Below are positions 43,851 through 52,897 of a DNA stretch of 64,000 nt, piece by piece. A model generated the notes under the pieces. It was not told the origin of the DNA. It did no database searches and was given only the letters and a program-made list of their open reading frames with translations. The stretch is taken from NCBI GenBank assembly GCA_947497265.1, contig CANMFP010000002.1:682001-746000 (forward strand), read 5' to 3'. Every line of letters begins with the position of its first letter. Within the stretch, counting starts at the first letter, position 1. Both the position numbers and the translations under genes were made by a program. This DNA is from an uncultured Isoptericola sp. Its GTDB lineage: Bacteria > Actinomycetota > Actinomycetes > Actinomycetales > Cellulomonadaceae.

Positions 43851-43895
43851 GCCGGTGGAGGCTCCGCACCCCGCGGCCCCACCGGACGTCCCGGT

Positions 43896-44306
43896 TCAGG
43901 CGCGCTGGTAGGTCGGGTAGCGCGCGTCGCTGGGCACGATGTCCTTGCCGAGCGGCAGCAGGGACACCGGGATCATCTTGAGGTTCGCGATCGCGAGCGG
44001 GATGCCGATGATCGTGACCGCCTGGGCGATCGCCGTCAGCACGTGGCTGATGGCGAGCCAGATCCCCGCGACGACGATCCAGATGATGTTGCCCAGCACC
44101 GACCAGGCGCCCGCCTGCGGCTTGTCCACCACCGTGCGGCCGAACGGCCACAGCGCGTACCCGGCGATCCGGAACGACGCGATGCCCCACGGGATCGTGA
44201 CGACGAGGATGCAGCAGATGATGCCCGCGGCGGCATAGCCGAGCGCGAGCACCAGTCCCCCGAAGACGAGCCAGATGATGTTGAGCAGTGCCTTCACGTC
44301 TCCCAT
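43896..44306 (-). CDS. YccF-domain inner membrane protein
   Basis: 136 residues from ATG 44306, with GGAGG upstream. It contains two YccF repeats: NIIWLVFGGLVLALGYAAAG followed by IPWGIASFRIAGYALWPFGR, and NIIWIVVAGIWLAISHVLTA followed by IGIPLAIANLKMIPVSLLPLG. Four or so transmembrane segments. Role unknown, although YccF is widespread. It converges on YbaK. Confidence 0.88.
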   Translation of the reverse strand: MGDVKALLNIIWLVFGGLVLALGYAAAGIICCILVVTIPWGIASFRIAGYALWPFGRTVVDKPQAGAWSVLGNIIWIVVAGIWLAISHVLTAIAQAVTIIGIPLAIANLKMIPVSLLPLGKDIVPSDARYPTYQRA

Positions 44307-44378
44307 GATCCCACCTCCGACGGGGGTGCGGGATCCGGGGGCACCCTGAGCGCACCCCGGCGTTCGTAGACTGGCTCC

Positions 44379-45128
44379 ATGCCTTCCCTCCACGACCGGC
44401 TCGCCGCGGTGCGCGCGCGGGTCGACGACGCCGCGACCGCAGCGGGACGCGACCCCTCCGCGGTGCGCGTGCTGCTCGCGACCAAGACCCAGGACGCCGG
44501 GACGGTCCTCGCCGCGGTCGCGGCCGCGACCGACCTGGCGTCCTCCCGCGGCGACGACGGCCCGGTGCTGCTCGGCGAGAACCGCGTCCAGGAGCTGGTC
44601 GCGAAGGCGCCCGACCTCGCCGGTCTCGTCGCGGCGGGCCGGGTCGAGGTGCACATGATCGGCAACCTGCAGCGCAACAAGATCAACCAGATGCTGCCGA
44701 CGGTCACCGGCCTGGAGACGATCGACCGGGCCGCGCTGGCCGACGCCCTGGCCGGGCGTGCGGTGCGCGCCGGCCGCACGCTCGACGTCATGGTGCAGGT
44801 CAACGTCTCCGGCGAGGAGAGCAAGTCCGGGGTGGCGCCGTCGGGCGCCGTCGCGCTGGCCCACCACGTGGCCGGGCTGGACGGCCTGCGGCTCACCGGC
44901 CTCATGACCATCGGCGCGCGCTCCGACGACGACGGCGTGGTGCGGGGCGGGTACGCCCGGTTGCGGACGCTGCGCGACGAGATCCTGGCCAGCGGCGCGC
45001 CCGGGACCGCTGCGGCGCACGACCTGTCGATGGGGATGTCCGGCGACCTGGCGCCGGCCGTCGCCGAGGGCGCGACGATCGTGCGCGTGGGCACCGGCGT
45101 CTTCGGTGCGCGGCCTACCCCGGCGTAG
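44379..45128 (+). CDS. YggS-family PLP-homeostasis protein
   Basis: 249 residues from ATG 44379. A single-domain alanine racemase-like barrel with the PLP lysine Lys36 in LLATKTQ, HMIGNLQRNKIN and LMTIGARSDD, and the C-terminal SMGMSGDLAPAVAEGATIVRVG. YggS/PLPHP proteins bind PLP and balance vitamin B6 and amino acid pools rather than act as an enzyme. Its 3' end overlaps a relic ORF on the other strand. Confidence 0.92.
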   Translation: MPSLHDRLAAVRARVDDAATAAGRDPSAVRVLLATKTQDAGTVLAAVAAATDLASSRGDDGPVLLGENRVQELVAKAPDLAGLVAAGRVEVHMIGNLQRNKINQMLPTVTGLETIDRAALADALAGRAVRAGRTLDVMVQVNVSGEESKSGVAPSGAVALAHHVAGLDGLRLTGLMTIGARSDDDGVVRGGYARLRTLRDEILASGAPGTAAAHDLSMGMSGDLAPAVAEGATIVRVGTGVFGARPTPA

Positions 45129-45240
45129 GCGAACCCGGCTCGCGGTGTCCCGCCCCGCGGGCGAGGAGGTCGACGGCGGCCTCCGCGTTGACCCGGCCCG
45201 TCCCGCAGGCGAGCACGACGGCGGCGCGAGGCCGGGCCGT
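45115..45240 (-). pseudogene. Possible S8-peptidase C-terminal relic (weak)
   Basis: On the minus strand a frame reads CGTGRVNAEAAVDLLARG and then stops at 45115, overlapping the YggS 3' end. The phrase resembles the C-terminal end of subtilisin-type (S8) proteases, GxGRVNAxAAV. No signal, catalytic Ser, His or Asp is present in the frame or its neighbours. It may be a decayed fragment or chance. The remaining gap, 45129-45403, holds an AT-richer island near 45290-45320 and nothing else recognised. Confidence 0.2.
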
Positions 45241-45403
45241 GGGACCTCTGCGTCCCGGCCAAGACCTCGTTGTCCGTGGCGGCGCTGTTCGGATAGGTAA
45301 CAAACGTGGAGAATAGTTTCCCTCGCGCCGCTTGCCCTGAACCATAGTGTCCTCGGGCGACCAGGGAAAGTCCGGTCCCGACTTCGTGACCGGGACGGTG
45401 ACC

Positions 45404-46480
45404 TCACGGGACCCGGTGGATCCACTCCTGCGTCGCGAACTTGGTGCGCACCAGGTCCTCCGCACGCTCGAGCTCGTCGGGACGCAGCGCCGAGTCGGTC
45501 GTGCGGTAGCGGCTGCGGAAGTGCTTCTCGAACGCGTCGAGGATCGCCTCGCGCGACAGGCCCGTCTGCGAGCGCAACGGGTCCACCCGCTTGTTCGCGC
45601 TGCGGGTGCCCTTGTCCGACAGCTTCTCGCGGCCGATGCGCAGCACCTCGAGCATCTTGTCCTGGTCGATGTCGTAGGCCATCGTCATGTGGTGCAGCAC
45701 CGCTCCCCCGGCGAGCCGCTTCTGTGCCGACCCCGCCAGCTTGCCCACCGCGGACGCGACGTCGTTCATACCGGAGAAGTGCGCCTCGACCCCGACGTCC
45801 GCGAGCGCACCGAGCACCCAGTCGTCCAGGAACGCGTACGACCGCTCGAAGCTCATCCCGTCCACGAGGGAGGCCGGCACCACGAGCGAGAACGTCACGC
45901 AGTTGCCCGCCTCCATGAACATCGCACCGCCACCGCTGATGCGCCGCACCACCGTGACGCCGTGCTCGTCCACCCCGTCGTCGTCGATCTCGTTGCGGTA
46001 GGACTGGAAGGACCCGATGAACACCGCCCGCTCGTCCCACTCCCAGAACCGCAGCGTGGGGCCGCGTCGGCCCTCCGCCAGCTCCTCGGTCAGCACCTGG
46101 TCCAGGGCCGCGAGCGTCCGCGGCGGCAGCGGTCCAGGACGCAGCACCTCGAACGTGTGGTCGTCCCAGGAGGTGGCACGCCCGAGGGCCCGGCGCACGG
46201 CCACCGCGACCGCCCACGGGTCGAACCCGACGAGCGCGACGGGACCGGCCAGCAAACCTTGGGCCTCCGCGGCACGGAGCCCTTCCTCGACGGCGGCGGC
46301 CAGGTCGCGGGCCGAGGTCTGCTCGGGCAGACCGGTCAGCGCCGCATCGATGACGCCCAACGCCTCGTCCGGCTCCAGGAAGAAGTCGCCGCTCAGGCGG
46401 ACGTCGACCAGCCGACCGTCCACGACATCGACGTCGACCGCCACGAACTTGCCACCGGGAACCTTGTACTCTCCTCGCAC
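45404..46480 (-). CDS. Lipoate--protein ligase family protein
   Basis: 358 residues from GTG 46480. The N-terminal 85 residues resemble the LplA accessory C-terminal domain placed at the front, and the BPL/LplA catalytic domain follows. The lipoate-binding loop is VVRRISGGGAMFMEAGNCVTF and the catalytic lysine is in KLAGSAQKRLAGGAVLHHMT. It probably attaches lipoate to E2 subunits or the glycine cleavage H protein, which matches lpdA in this window. Divergent from the RpiR regulator. Confidence 0.88.
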   Translation of the reverse strand: MRGEYKVPGGKFVAVDVDVVDGRLVDVRLSGDFFLEPDEALGVIDAALTGLPEQTSARDLAAAVEEGLRAAEAQGLLAGPVALVGFDPWAVAVAVRRALGRATSWDDHTFEVLRPGPLPPRTLAALDQVLTEELAEGRRGPTLRFWEWDERAVFIGSFQSYRNEIDDDGVDEHGVTVVRRISGGGAMFMEAGNCVTFSLVVPASLVDGMSFERSYAFLDDWVLGALADVGVEAHFSGMNDVASAVGKLAGSAQKRLAGGAVLHHMTMAYDIDQDKMLEVLRIGREKLSDKGTRSANKRVDPLRSQTGLSREAILDAFEKHFRSRYRTTDSALRPDELERAEDLVRTKFATQEWIHRVP

Positions 46481-46531
46481 GGGTCCACGGTAGCCCTCGA
46501 CACGCTCGCCCGGTGCCACGGATGAGACCCT

Positions 46532-47467
46532 GTGCCTGTGACCTCGAACGGCGCACCCCGCGCACGACACCGACCCTCGGGAACGACGACGGACGGTGAC
46601 GTGCTCGTCCGGCTCAGGCAGGTACAGCCAACACTTCCACCCGCCGAGAAGCGCGTCGCCGAGGCCGTCCTCGCGGCCCCCACCGCCGCCGTCGGCGCCA
46701 CGATCTCCGAGCTGGCGGCCCGGGCCGGCGCCTCCCAGGCGACCGTGGTGCGCTTCTGCCGGGCCGTCGGCTACACCGGCTACGCCGGGTTCCGCATCGA
46801 CCTCGCGCAAGCCACCAGCCGCCGGGCGGTCGAGCTGGAGCGCTCGGGCGTCGCCCAGGGAGAGATCAACCGGACCGACGACGCCACCGACGTCGTCTCC
46901 AAGATCGCCTTCCACGAGGCGCGCGCGATCGAGGAGACCGCGCGGCTCCTCGACCTCGACGCGCTGGAGAGGGCGGTGGCCGCCGTCGCCCGCGCCGACC
47001 GCATCGACGTGTACGGCGTCGGGTCGTCCGGGCTGACCGCCCAGGACCTCGCGCAGAAGCTGTCCCGGATCGGCCTCGTGTGCCTCGCACCCGTGGACTC
47101 GCACCAGCAGCTGCAGTCGGCCGCGCTGCACGGCGCCGGCTCCGTGGCCGTGGCGGTCTCCCACACCGGCCGTACGGTCGAACCGGTCCAGGCGCTCACC
47201 CTGGCCCGGGAGCGCGGCGCCGTGACGATCGCCGTGACCAACTCCCCCACCTCACCGCTGGCCGAGGCGGCCGACGTCGTGCTGACGACCGCCGCACGCG
47301 AGACCCAGTTCCGCTCCGGCGCGCTGTCGAGCCGGATCGCACAGCTCGCCGTCGTCGACTTCCTGTTCGTGCGCGTCGCGCAGCGTCGGGACGAGTCCAC
47401 GACCGCCGCGTTGGCGGTCACCTACGACGCCGTCCAGCAGCACCGCACGGACCCTCGCCCGCGGTGA
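46532..47467 (+). CDS. MurR/RpiR-family transcriptional regulator
   Basis: 311 residues from GTG 46532 (or GTG 46538). Residues 18-90 are the HTH_6 domain (ISELAARAGASQATVVRFCRAVGY), then an SIS domain from about 140 with DRIDVYGVGSSGLTAQDLA and VAVAVSHTGRTVEPVQAL, which binds phosphosugars. Such regulators control amino sugar or sugar metabolism. The target genes are not clear; the divergent lipoate ligase-like gene is only 51 bp away. Confidence 0.92.
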   Translation: MPVTSNGAPRARHRPSGTTTDGDVLVRLRQVQPTLPPAEKRVAEAVLAAPTAAVGATISELAARAGASQATVVRFCRAVGYTGYAGFRIDLAQATSRRAVELERSGVAQGEINRTDDATDVVSKIAFHEARAIEETARLLDLDALERAVAAVARADRIDVYGVGSSGLTAQDLAQKLSRIGLVCLAPVDSHQQLQSAALHGAGSVAVAVSHTGRTVEPVQALTLARERGAVTIAVTNSPTSPLAEAADVVLTTAARETQFRSGALSSRIAQLAVVDFLFVRVAQRRDESTTAALAVTYDAVQQHRTDPRPR

Positions 47468-47486
47468 GGTCGGCGCGGCCGGGACC

Positions 47487-49142
47487 TCAGTGCGGCTCGG
47501 CGCCGGCGTGCACCAGCCCGTAGACGTGCGCGTCGATCAGCGCCTCCCAGGCCGCCTCGATGATGTTCGGGCCGACGCCGACGGTCGACCACGTGTGGTG
47601 CCCGTCCGTGGTCTCCACCAGGACACGCGTCGTCGCGTCCGTGCCGTGCTCGGCATCCAGGATGCGCACCTTGAAGTCGACCAGGTCGAACTTCTCGATC
47701 TGCGGGTAGACGCGCGTCAACGCGTGGCGCAGCGCCTGGTCGAGCGCGTTGACGGGTCCGTTGCCCTCACCGGTGACGACGATGCGCTCGCCTCCCGCGT
47801 GCAGCTTCACGGTGGCCTCGGCCAGCGCCTCGGCGTCGCGCCGGTCGGCGTTCGCGACCCCGCCCTTCCGGCCGCCCGAGGTCTCGACGATCGCCCGCCA
47901 CGACTCGATCCGGAAGTAGTGCGGCCGGTCCCCGGTGAGCTCCTCGCGCAGGATCAGCTCGAACGAGGCGTCCGCCGCGTCGAACGTGTAGCCCTGCGCC
48001 TCGGCCTCCTTGACCCGTGTGGTGACCCGCGTGAGCAGCTCGCTCTGGCCCGCCAGGTCGAAGCCGAGCTCGCGGCCCTTGAGCTCGATCGACGCGCGCC
48101 CGGCCATGTCGGAGACCAGCATGCGCATGTCGTTGCCCACGGCGGTCGGATCGATGTGCTGGTACAGGTCCGGGTCCACCTTGATGGCACTGGCGTGCAG
48201 ACCCGCCTTGTGGGCGAAGGCGCTCGCCCCGACGTAGGGCTGGCGCGCGTAGGGCGCGATGTTGGTGATCTCCGCGACGGCGTGCGCGATCCGCGTCGAC
48301 TCGGCGAGCCCGTCGCCGGGCAGCGTCGAGATGCCGCTCTTGAGGGCGAGGTTCGCCACGACGGCCAGGAGGTCGACGTTGCCGGTGCGCTCGCCGTAAC
48401 CGTTCACGGTGCCCTGGACGTGCGCGCAGCCGGCCTCGACGGCCGCCAGCGTGTTCGCGACGGCGCAGCCCGAGTCGTTGTGGGCATGCATCCCGAGCAG
48501 CGCGTCCCCCGGCAGGGCGTCGCGGCCGTGCGGCATCCCGAGGGACTCGCGCAGCTCGGTGACCACCTCCCCGACCCAGGACGGAAGCATGCCGCCGTTC
48601 GTGTCGCAGAGCGCCACGACCTCCGCGCCCGCCTCGAAGGCCGCCGCGACCGCGGAACGGGTGTAGCCGGCGTCGTACCGGTATCCGTCGAAGAAGTGCT
48701 CCGCGTCGACCACGACACGGCGGCCCTCGCCGACCAGGAACTCCACGGTGTCGCGGATCATCGCGATGCCCTCGTCCGGCGTCGTGCGCAGCGCACGCTC
48801 GACGTGGCGGACGTCGGACTTGGCGACCAGCGTCACCACCGGGGCCTCCGAGTCGAGCAGCGCACGCACCTGCGGGTCGTCCCACGCCCGGGTGCTCGCC
48901 TTGCGCGTCGAGCCGAACGCGGCGAGCACCGCGTTCCGCAGATCGACCTCCTTGGCCACGCGCCGGAAGAACTCCGTGTCCTTCGGGATGGCGCCGGGCC
49001 AGCCGCCCTCGATGAAGCCCACCCCGAGCTCGTCGAGGAGCGGCGCGATCGCGAGCTTGTCCGCGACGGAGAGGTTCATCCCCTCCTGCTGTGCGCCGTC
49101 GCGCAGGGTGGTGTCGTACACGTGGAACGGGGCGGCGGCCAT
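47487..49142 (-). CDS. cimA: (R)-Citramalate synthase
   Basis: 551 residues from ATG 49142. Homologue of the isopropylmalate synthase family, condensing acetyl-CoA with pyruvate for isoleucine synthesis without threonine. Key features: YDTTLRDGAQQEGMNLS (Arg14, Asp15), GWPGAIPKDTEFF, DTNGGMLPSWVGEV, MHAHNDSGCAVANTL, and a C-terminal LeuA-like regulatory domain. The length and the GGWPG block favour CimA over LeuA. It is preceded by a leader peptide and terminator. Convergent with the RpiR gene. Confidence 0.92.
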   Translation of the reverse strand: MAAAPFHVYDTTLRDGAQQEGMNLSVADKLAIAPLLDELGVGFIEGGWPGAIPKDTEFFRRVAKEVDLRNAVLAAFGSTRKASTRAWDDPQVRALLDSEAPVVTLVAKSDVRHVERALRTTPDEGIAMIRDTVEFLVGEGRRVVVDAEHFFDGYRYDAGYTRSAVAAAFEAGAEVVALCDTNGGMLPSWVGEVVTELRESLGMPHGRDALPGDALLGMHAHNDSGCAVANTLAAVEAGCAHVQGTVNGYGERTGNVDLLAVVANLALKSGISTLPGDGLAESTRIAHAVAEITNIAPYARQPYVGASAFAHKAGLHASAIKVDPDLYQHIDPTAVGNDMRMLVSDMAGRASIELKGRELGFDLAGQSELLTRVTTRVKEAEAQGYTFDAADASFELILREELTGDRPHYFRIESWRAIVETSGGRKGGVANADRRDAEALAEATVKLHAGGERIVVTGEGNGPVNALDQALRHALTRVYPQIEKFDLVDFKVRILDAEHGTDATTRVLVETTDGHHTWSTVGVGPNIIEAAWEALIDAHVYGLVHAGAEPH

Positions 49143-49184
49143 CGGTGGCTCCCGTAGGTCGATAGGGCTACAGCTCTGGACAAC

Positions 49185-49212
49185 AAAAAAGACCCTCCGG
49201 GTACGGAAGGTC
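49185..49212 (-). terminator. Attenuator terminator in the cimA leader
   Basis: On the minus strand an 8-bp stem (GACCTTCC with GGAGGGTC) and a 6-nt loop, then six consecutive T. It lies 43 nt before the cimA start and after a leader peptide and first hairpin, the usual attenuator layout. The U-tailed stem is rare for this GC-rich window. Confidence 0.85.
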
Positions 49213-49213
49213 T

Positions 49214-49242
49214 GCGCGTCCGGTCAGGTGAACCGGACGCGC
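49214..49242 (-). promoter_or_regulatory. Hairpin between leader peptide and attenuator terminator
   Basis: A stem of 11 bp (GCGCGTCCGGT with ACCGGACGCGC) directly after the leader-peptide stop. It is expected to be the pause or anti-terminator region whose folding decides whether the downstream terminator forms. Confidence 0.6.
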
Positions 49243-49289
49243 TAGCTAATGAGGCGGCAGCGCGTGTGGCGCCGGAAAGCACGAGTCAT
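49242..49289 (-). CDS. Putative cimA leader peptide (15 aa)
   Basis: ATG 49289 to TAG 49242 reads MTRAFRRHTRCRLIS. It ends in Leu-Ile-Ser immediately before the first hairpin, so ribosome stalling at low charged tRNA-Leu or tRNA-Ile could prevent terminator formation. No good Shine-Dalgarno is seen, and only two regulatory codons are present, so the peptide call is moderate. Confidence 0.5.
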   Translation of the reverse strand: MTRAFRRHTRCRLIS

Positions 49290-49397
49290 GGGTCACATAA
49301 TGCCACAGGGCTTGTGGAAGGTCACCCGTGTGTCCACCGGGTGGGCGGGACGCAGGTGTGGTCGGCTAGGGGCGTCGACGACACGAGGAGGACGACA

Positions 49398-49964
49398 GTG
49401 AGCGATCCCCAGCGGCCCTACGGCTCGGATGACCCCACCCGGAGCATGGGACGGGTGCCTTCCGGCCAGGAGCCACCCGGCGTCGTCCCACCGGCCGGCC
49501 AGCCGGCCTGGGCACCGGCCGAGCCGCTGCCACCCCAGCGGCCGCAGCTCGACGTCGGCCGGTACTGGGCCGGCGCCGCCGCGACCGTCCTGGTCTGCAC
49601 GCTCCTCGGGCTCGCCGCCTCGGTGATCTTCGACGAGGTGTTCGACATCGGTCTCTACGCGCCGCCCGACGCGATCGGCGCCGGCAACGACGCGTCATGG
49701 GCAGGCGCCGGGGCCGTGTTCGCACTGCTGGCCGCCGTGGTGCTGCACCTGCTGGTCGTCATCGCCCCGCGCCCTCGGATGTTCTTCGGGTGGCTCGTCG
49801 GGCTGACCACCGTCATCCTCGCCGTGCTGCCGTTCACCGGGAACCCTGATCCTCTCCCGGGGGCCATGACGGGTCTGGTGTGGGTCATCCTCGGCCTGGC
49901 CGTGTCGTCCATGCTCGGGTCGGTGCTGAGCCGCACCCTGTCGATGCCCGTCACGACCACCTGA
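49398..49964 (+). CDS. Small multipass membrane protein (DUF6069-like)
   Basis: 188 residues from GTG 49398, with GAGGAGG upstream. A Pro/Gln-rich N terminus of 55 residues is followed by four transmembrane helices (WAGAAATVLVCTLLGLAA begins the first; SMLGSVLSRTLSMP closes). Function unknown. It is divergent from the cimA leader with a shared intergenic region, 49290-49397. Confidence 0.75.
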   Translation: MSDPQRPYGSDDPTRSMGRVPSGQEPPGVVPPAGQPAWAPAEPLPPQRPQLDVGRYWAGAAATVLVCTLLGLAASVIFDEVFDIGLYAPPDAIGAGNDASWAGAGAVFALLAAVVLHLLVVIAPRPRMFFGWLVGLTTVILAVLPFTGNPDPLPGAMTGLVWVILGLAVSSMLGSVLSRTLSMPVTTT

Positions 49965-50102
49965 CCGACCTCTCGGCGGCGTCGCCGGTGAGGTGTGCGA
50001 GCAGCGCCACGGCCTCCGCCTCCACCGCGCACCAGGCCGCCCCGTCGACATACGACGGCGACCGTGACCCGCGTCGTCACGGCCACTCGGCGGCCCCCGG
50101 TC

Positions 50103-51236
50103 TCAGGCCAGGCGGCGCATCCAACCGTGCCGGTCCGCGGCGCGACCGTACTGGATGTCCGTGAGCTCGGTGCGGATCTGCATCGTCAGCTCACCGGGCT
50201 CACCGGTGCCGACGGTGTGGTCGAACGTCCCGCTGGCCAAGCGCCCGACCGGTGTGATGACGGCGGCGGTGCCACAGGCGAAGACCTCTCGCACGGTGCC
50301 GTCCGCCAGCCCTGCGACCACCTCGGCCAACGGGATGCGGCGTTCGACGACGTCGCGCCCGCGGTCCGAGACGAGCTGCAGGATCGACGAGCGCGTGACC
50401 CCCTCGAGGATCGACCCGGTGAGCTCGGGCGTGTGGACGCTGCCGTCCGCCATCACCACGAAGACGTTCATCCCGCCGAGCTCCTCGAGAAAGGAGTTCG
50501 TGACGGCGTCGAGGAAGCACACCTGGTCGCAGCCGTTCTCCTGCGCCTGCGTCTGCGGCAGCAGGCTCGCGGCGTAGTTGCCCCCGCACTTGGCGTCGCC
50601 CGTGCCCCCGGGACCGGACCGGTGGTAGTCCTCGGCGACCCAGATGGAGACCGGCCTGACACCGCCCGCGAAGTACGGGCCGACGGGTGAGGCGATGCAC
50701 AGGTACTCGACCTCGGCCGCGGGCCGCACCCCGAGGAACGCCTCGGAGGCGAACATGAAGGGTCGCAGGTACAGGCTCGAGTCCTCACCGCCGGGCACCC
50801 ACGCCCGGTCGGTGCGGACGAGCGCCGCGATGGAGCCGATGAAGTCGTCGACCGAGAGGGCGGGCAGCGCGAGCCGGTGCGCGGACCGGGCGAACCGCGC
50901 CGCGTTCGCGTCCGGACGGAAGGTCCAGACAGAACCGTCGGCGTGCTTGTACGCCTTCATGCCCTCGAAGATCTCCTGCGCGTAGTGCAGGACGGCGGTG
51001 GCCGGGTCGAGCTGGAGCGGGCCGTACTTCTCGATCCGTCGGTCCAGCCAGCCGGTGTCCTGACGCCAGGTGATGCGCGCCATGTGGTCGGTGAAGACCG
51101 TGCCGAAGCGTGGTTCGGCGAGCGCTGCCTCCCGTTCGGCGTCGGGAGTCGGCGCGTCGGACTGCTCGACGTCGAACAGGGCGACGAGGTCCTCGAGCTC
51201 GGCGGGGAGGATGGCGGAACTGTCGGTGCTGGTCAT
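50103..51236 (-). CDS. ilvE: Branched-chain amino acid aminotransferase
   Basis: 377 residues from ATG 51236. It catalyses the final transamination of Val, Leu and Ile. The class IV PLP lysine is in GDAKCGGNYAASLLPQ, with HTPELTGSILEGVTRSSIL and EVFACGTAAVITPVG. Type IV fold, length usual. It is the second enzyme of the branched-chain block on the minus strand. The nearest upstream gene, leuB, is 127 bp away. Confidence 0.95.
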   Translation of the reverse strand: MTSTDSSAILPAELEDLVALFDVEQSDAPTPDAEREAALAEPRFGTVFTDHMARITWRQDTGWLDRRIEKYGPLQLDPATAVLHYAQEIFEGMKAYKHADGSVWTFRPDANAARFARSAHRLALPALSVDDFIGSIAALVRTDRAWVPGGEDSSLYLRPFMFASEAFLGVRPAAEVEYLCIASPVGPYFAGGVRPVSIWVAEDYHRSGPGGTGDAKCGGNYAASLLPQTQAQENGCDQVCFLDAVTNSFLEELGGMNVFVVMADGSVHTPELTGSILEGVTRSSILQLVSDRGRDVVERRIPLAEVVAGLADGTVREVFACGTAAVITPVGRLASGTFDHTVGTGEPGELTMQIRTELTDIQYGRAADRHGWMRRLA

Positions 51237-51363
51237 GTCTGCGGACCCTTTCGCGTGCGGACCTGTGTAGTGTTCCACGGCTTCACCGCCGTGACCTACG
51301 CGAGCACCGGTCCGATCCGGGAAGAATGGCCGTGCGCCCCCTTCCCGGCGCCGACGACCGGGC

Positions 51364-52407
51364 TCAGCCCGCTACTCGTGCGGCGAGATCGCGACCGACC
51401 TCCGCCGTCGTACGCACCGTGTCGCCGCGATCCGCGAGGTCCGCCGCCACGGCCGCCTCGACCCGCCGCGCCTCGTCGCCGAGGCCCAGGTGCTCGAGCA
51501 GGAGCGAGACCGAGAGCACCGTGGCCGTCGGGTCGGCCTTGCCCTGACCGGCGATGTCCGGGGCCGAACCGTGCACCGGCTCGAACATCGACGGCGCGGT
51601 GCGGTCGGGGTTGATGTTCGCGGACGCTGCCAGGCCGATGCCACCGGTGATCGCGGCCGCCTGGTCGGTGAGGATGTCGCCGAAGAGGTTGTCGGTGACG
51701 ATGACGTCGAACCGCGACGGGTTCGTCGTGAGGAAGATCGTCGCCGCGTCCACGTGCAGGTAGTCGGTGGTGACGTCGGGGAACTCGGCGTTCACGGCCT
51801 CGACCGTGCGGCGCCACAGATGGCCGGCGTGCACCAGGACGTTGTGCTTGTGCACGAGCGTCAGGTGCTTGCGGGGCCGTGCCTGGGCGCGGGCGAAGGC
51901 GTCCCGGACGACACGCTCCACACCGAACGCGGTGTTGACCGACACCTCGGTGGCGATCTCGTGCGGTGTGCCCGTGCGGACCGATCCCCCGTTGCCGACG
52001 TACGGCCCCTCGGTGCCCTCGCGGACGACCACGAAGTCGACGTCGCCAGGGTGCGCGAGCGGGCTGGTCACACCCTCGTAGAGCTTGCCGGGGCGCAGGT
52101 TCACGTAGTGGTCGAGCGCGAAACGGAGCTTGAGCAGCAGGCCTCGCTCGAGGACTCCGGACGGGACCGTCGGGTCGCCGATGGCGCCGAGCAGGATCGC
52201 GTGGTGCTCGCGGATCCGCTGCAGGTCGGTGTCGGTGAGGGTCTCACCCGTGGCGTGCCAACGACGCGCCCCGAGGTCGAACTCTGTGGTCGAGACCTTG
52301 AGGTCGGATCCGGCGACGGCGGCGTCCAGGACGGCGAGCCCCTGCTCGACGACCTCGGTCCCGATGCCGTCTCCTGCCACCACTGCGAGGTCGATGTTGC
52401 GCGTCAT
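51364..52407 (-). CDS. leuB: 3-isopropylmalate dehydrogenase
   Basis: 347 residues from ATG 52407. It oxidises 3-isopropylmalate in leucine synthesis. NAD-binding and substrate blocks: [56 protein letters not shown] and [13 protein letters not shown]. Lys/Asp/Asp metal site visible. leuA is absent from this window. Confidence 0.96.
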   Translation of the reverse strand: MTRNIDLAVVAGDGIGTEVVEQGLAVLDAAVAGSDLKVSTTEFDLGARRWHATGETLTDTDLQRIREHHAILLGAIGDPTVPSGVLERGLLLKLRFALDHYVNLRPGKLYEGVTSPLAHPGDVDFVVVREGTEGPYVGNGGSVRTGTPHEIATEVSVNTAFGVERVVRDAFARAQARPRKHLTLVHKHNVLVHAGHLWRRTVEAVNAEFPDVTTDYLHVDAATIFLTTNPSRFDVIVTDNLFGDILTDQAAAITGGIGLAASANINPDRTAPSMFEPVHGSAPDIAGQGKADPTATVLSVSLLLEHLGLGDEARRVEAAVAADLADRGDTVRTTAEVGRDLAARVAG

Positions 52408-52465
52408 GCACGGAGCCTACGCTGCGGCAAGCCATGATACGGACGGCCGTCTCGTTATGCGGACG

Positions 52466-52864
52466 CTAGATCTTTCGGGAGGACAAGACGCAGAACTCGT
52501 TGCCGTCCGGGTCCGCCAGGACCGTCCATGTCACGCCGTCGGGCTGGCCGACGTCGATCACGGTGGCGCCGAGCCCGACCAGCCGCTCGATCTCGGCGTC
52601 CCGGTCGTCGCTCGTGTGCGGCGCGAAGTCCCAGTGCAACCGGTTCTTGCCCGCCTTCTCGTGCTCGACCCGGACGAAGACCATCCCGGGCGGCACCCGG
52701 TGGAACTCGAGCTGCTCCACGAACTCAGCCGCCCACGGCGGCACCAGGACGCACTCCTCGTCGGACTCGTGGTTGAACTGCCAGCCGAGCGCCTCGGCCC
52801 ACCAGCCGGCCAGTCGTCGTGGGTCGGTCGTCTCCACGACCGTCGAATACCAGCGCAGCGACAT
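52466..52864 (-). CDS. VOC-family protein (Glyoxalase_6 type)
   Basis: 132 residues from ATG 52864. VOC beta-alpha repeats: DPRRLAGWWAEALGWQFN, and LHWDFAPHTSDDRDAEIERLVGLGATVIDVG, with GVTWTVLADPDGNEFCVL at the end. Metal-binding His and Glu are present. Substrate unknown. It lies between leuB and the ASCH gene. Confidence 0.85.
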   Translation of the reverse strand: MSLRWYSTVVETTDPRRLAGWWAEALGWQFNHESDEECVLVPPWAAEFVEQLEFHRVPPGMVFVRVEHEKAGKNRLHWDFAPHTSDDRDAEIERLVGLGATVIDVGQPDGVTWTVLADPDGNEFCVLSSRKI

Positions 52865-52897
52865 CCTCGTCCCTCCCGACGCCCGCGGGCGCGGGCC

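Noticed and set aside
43852-43885. 7-bp hairpin between YbaK and YccF genes
   Set aside because: Long loop and short arms; chance occurrence is likely in such GC-rich DNA.
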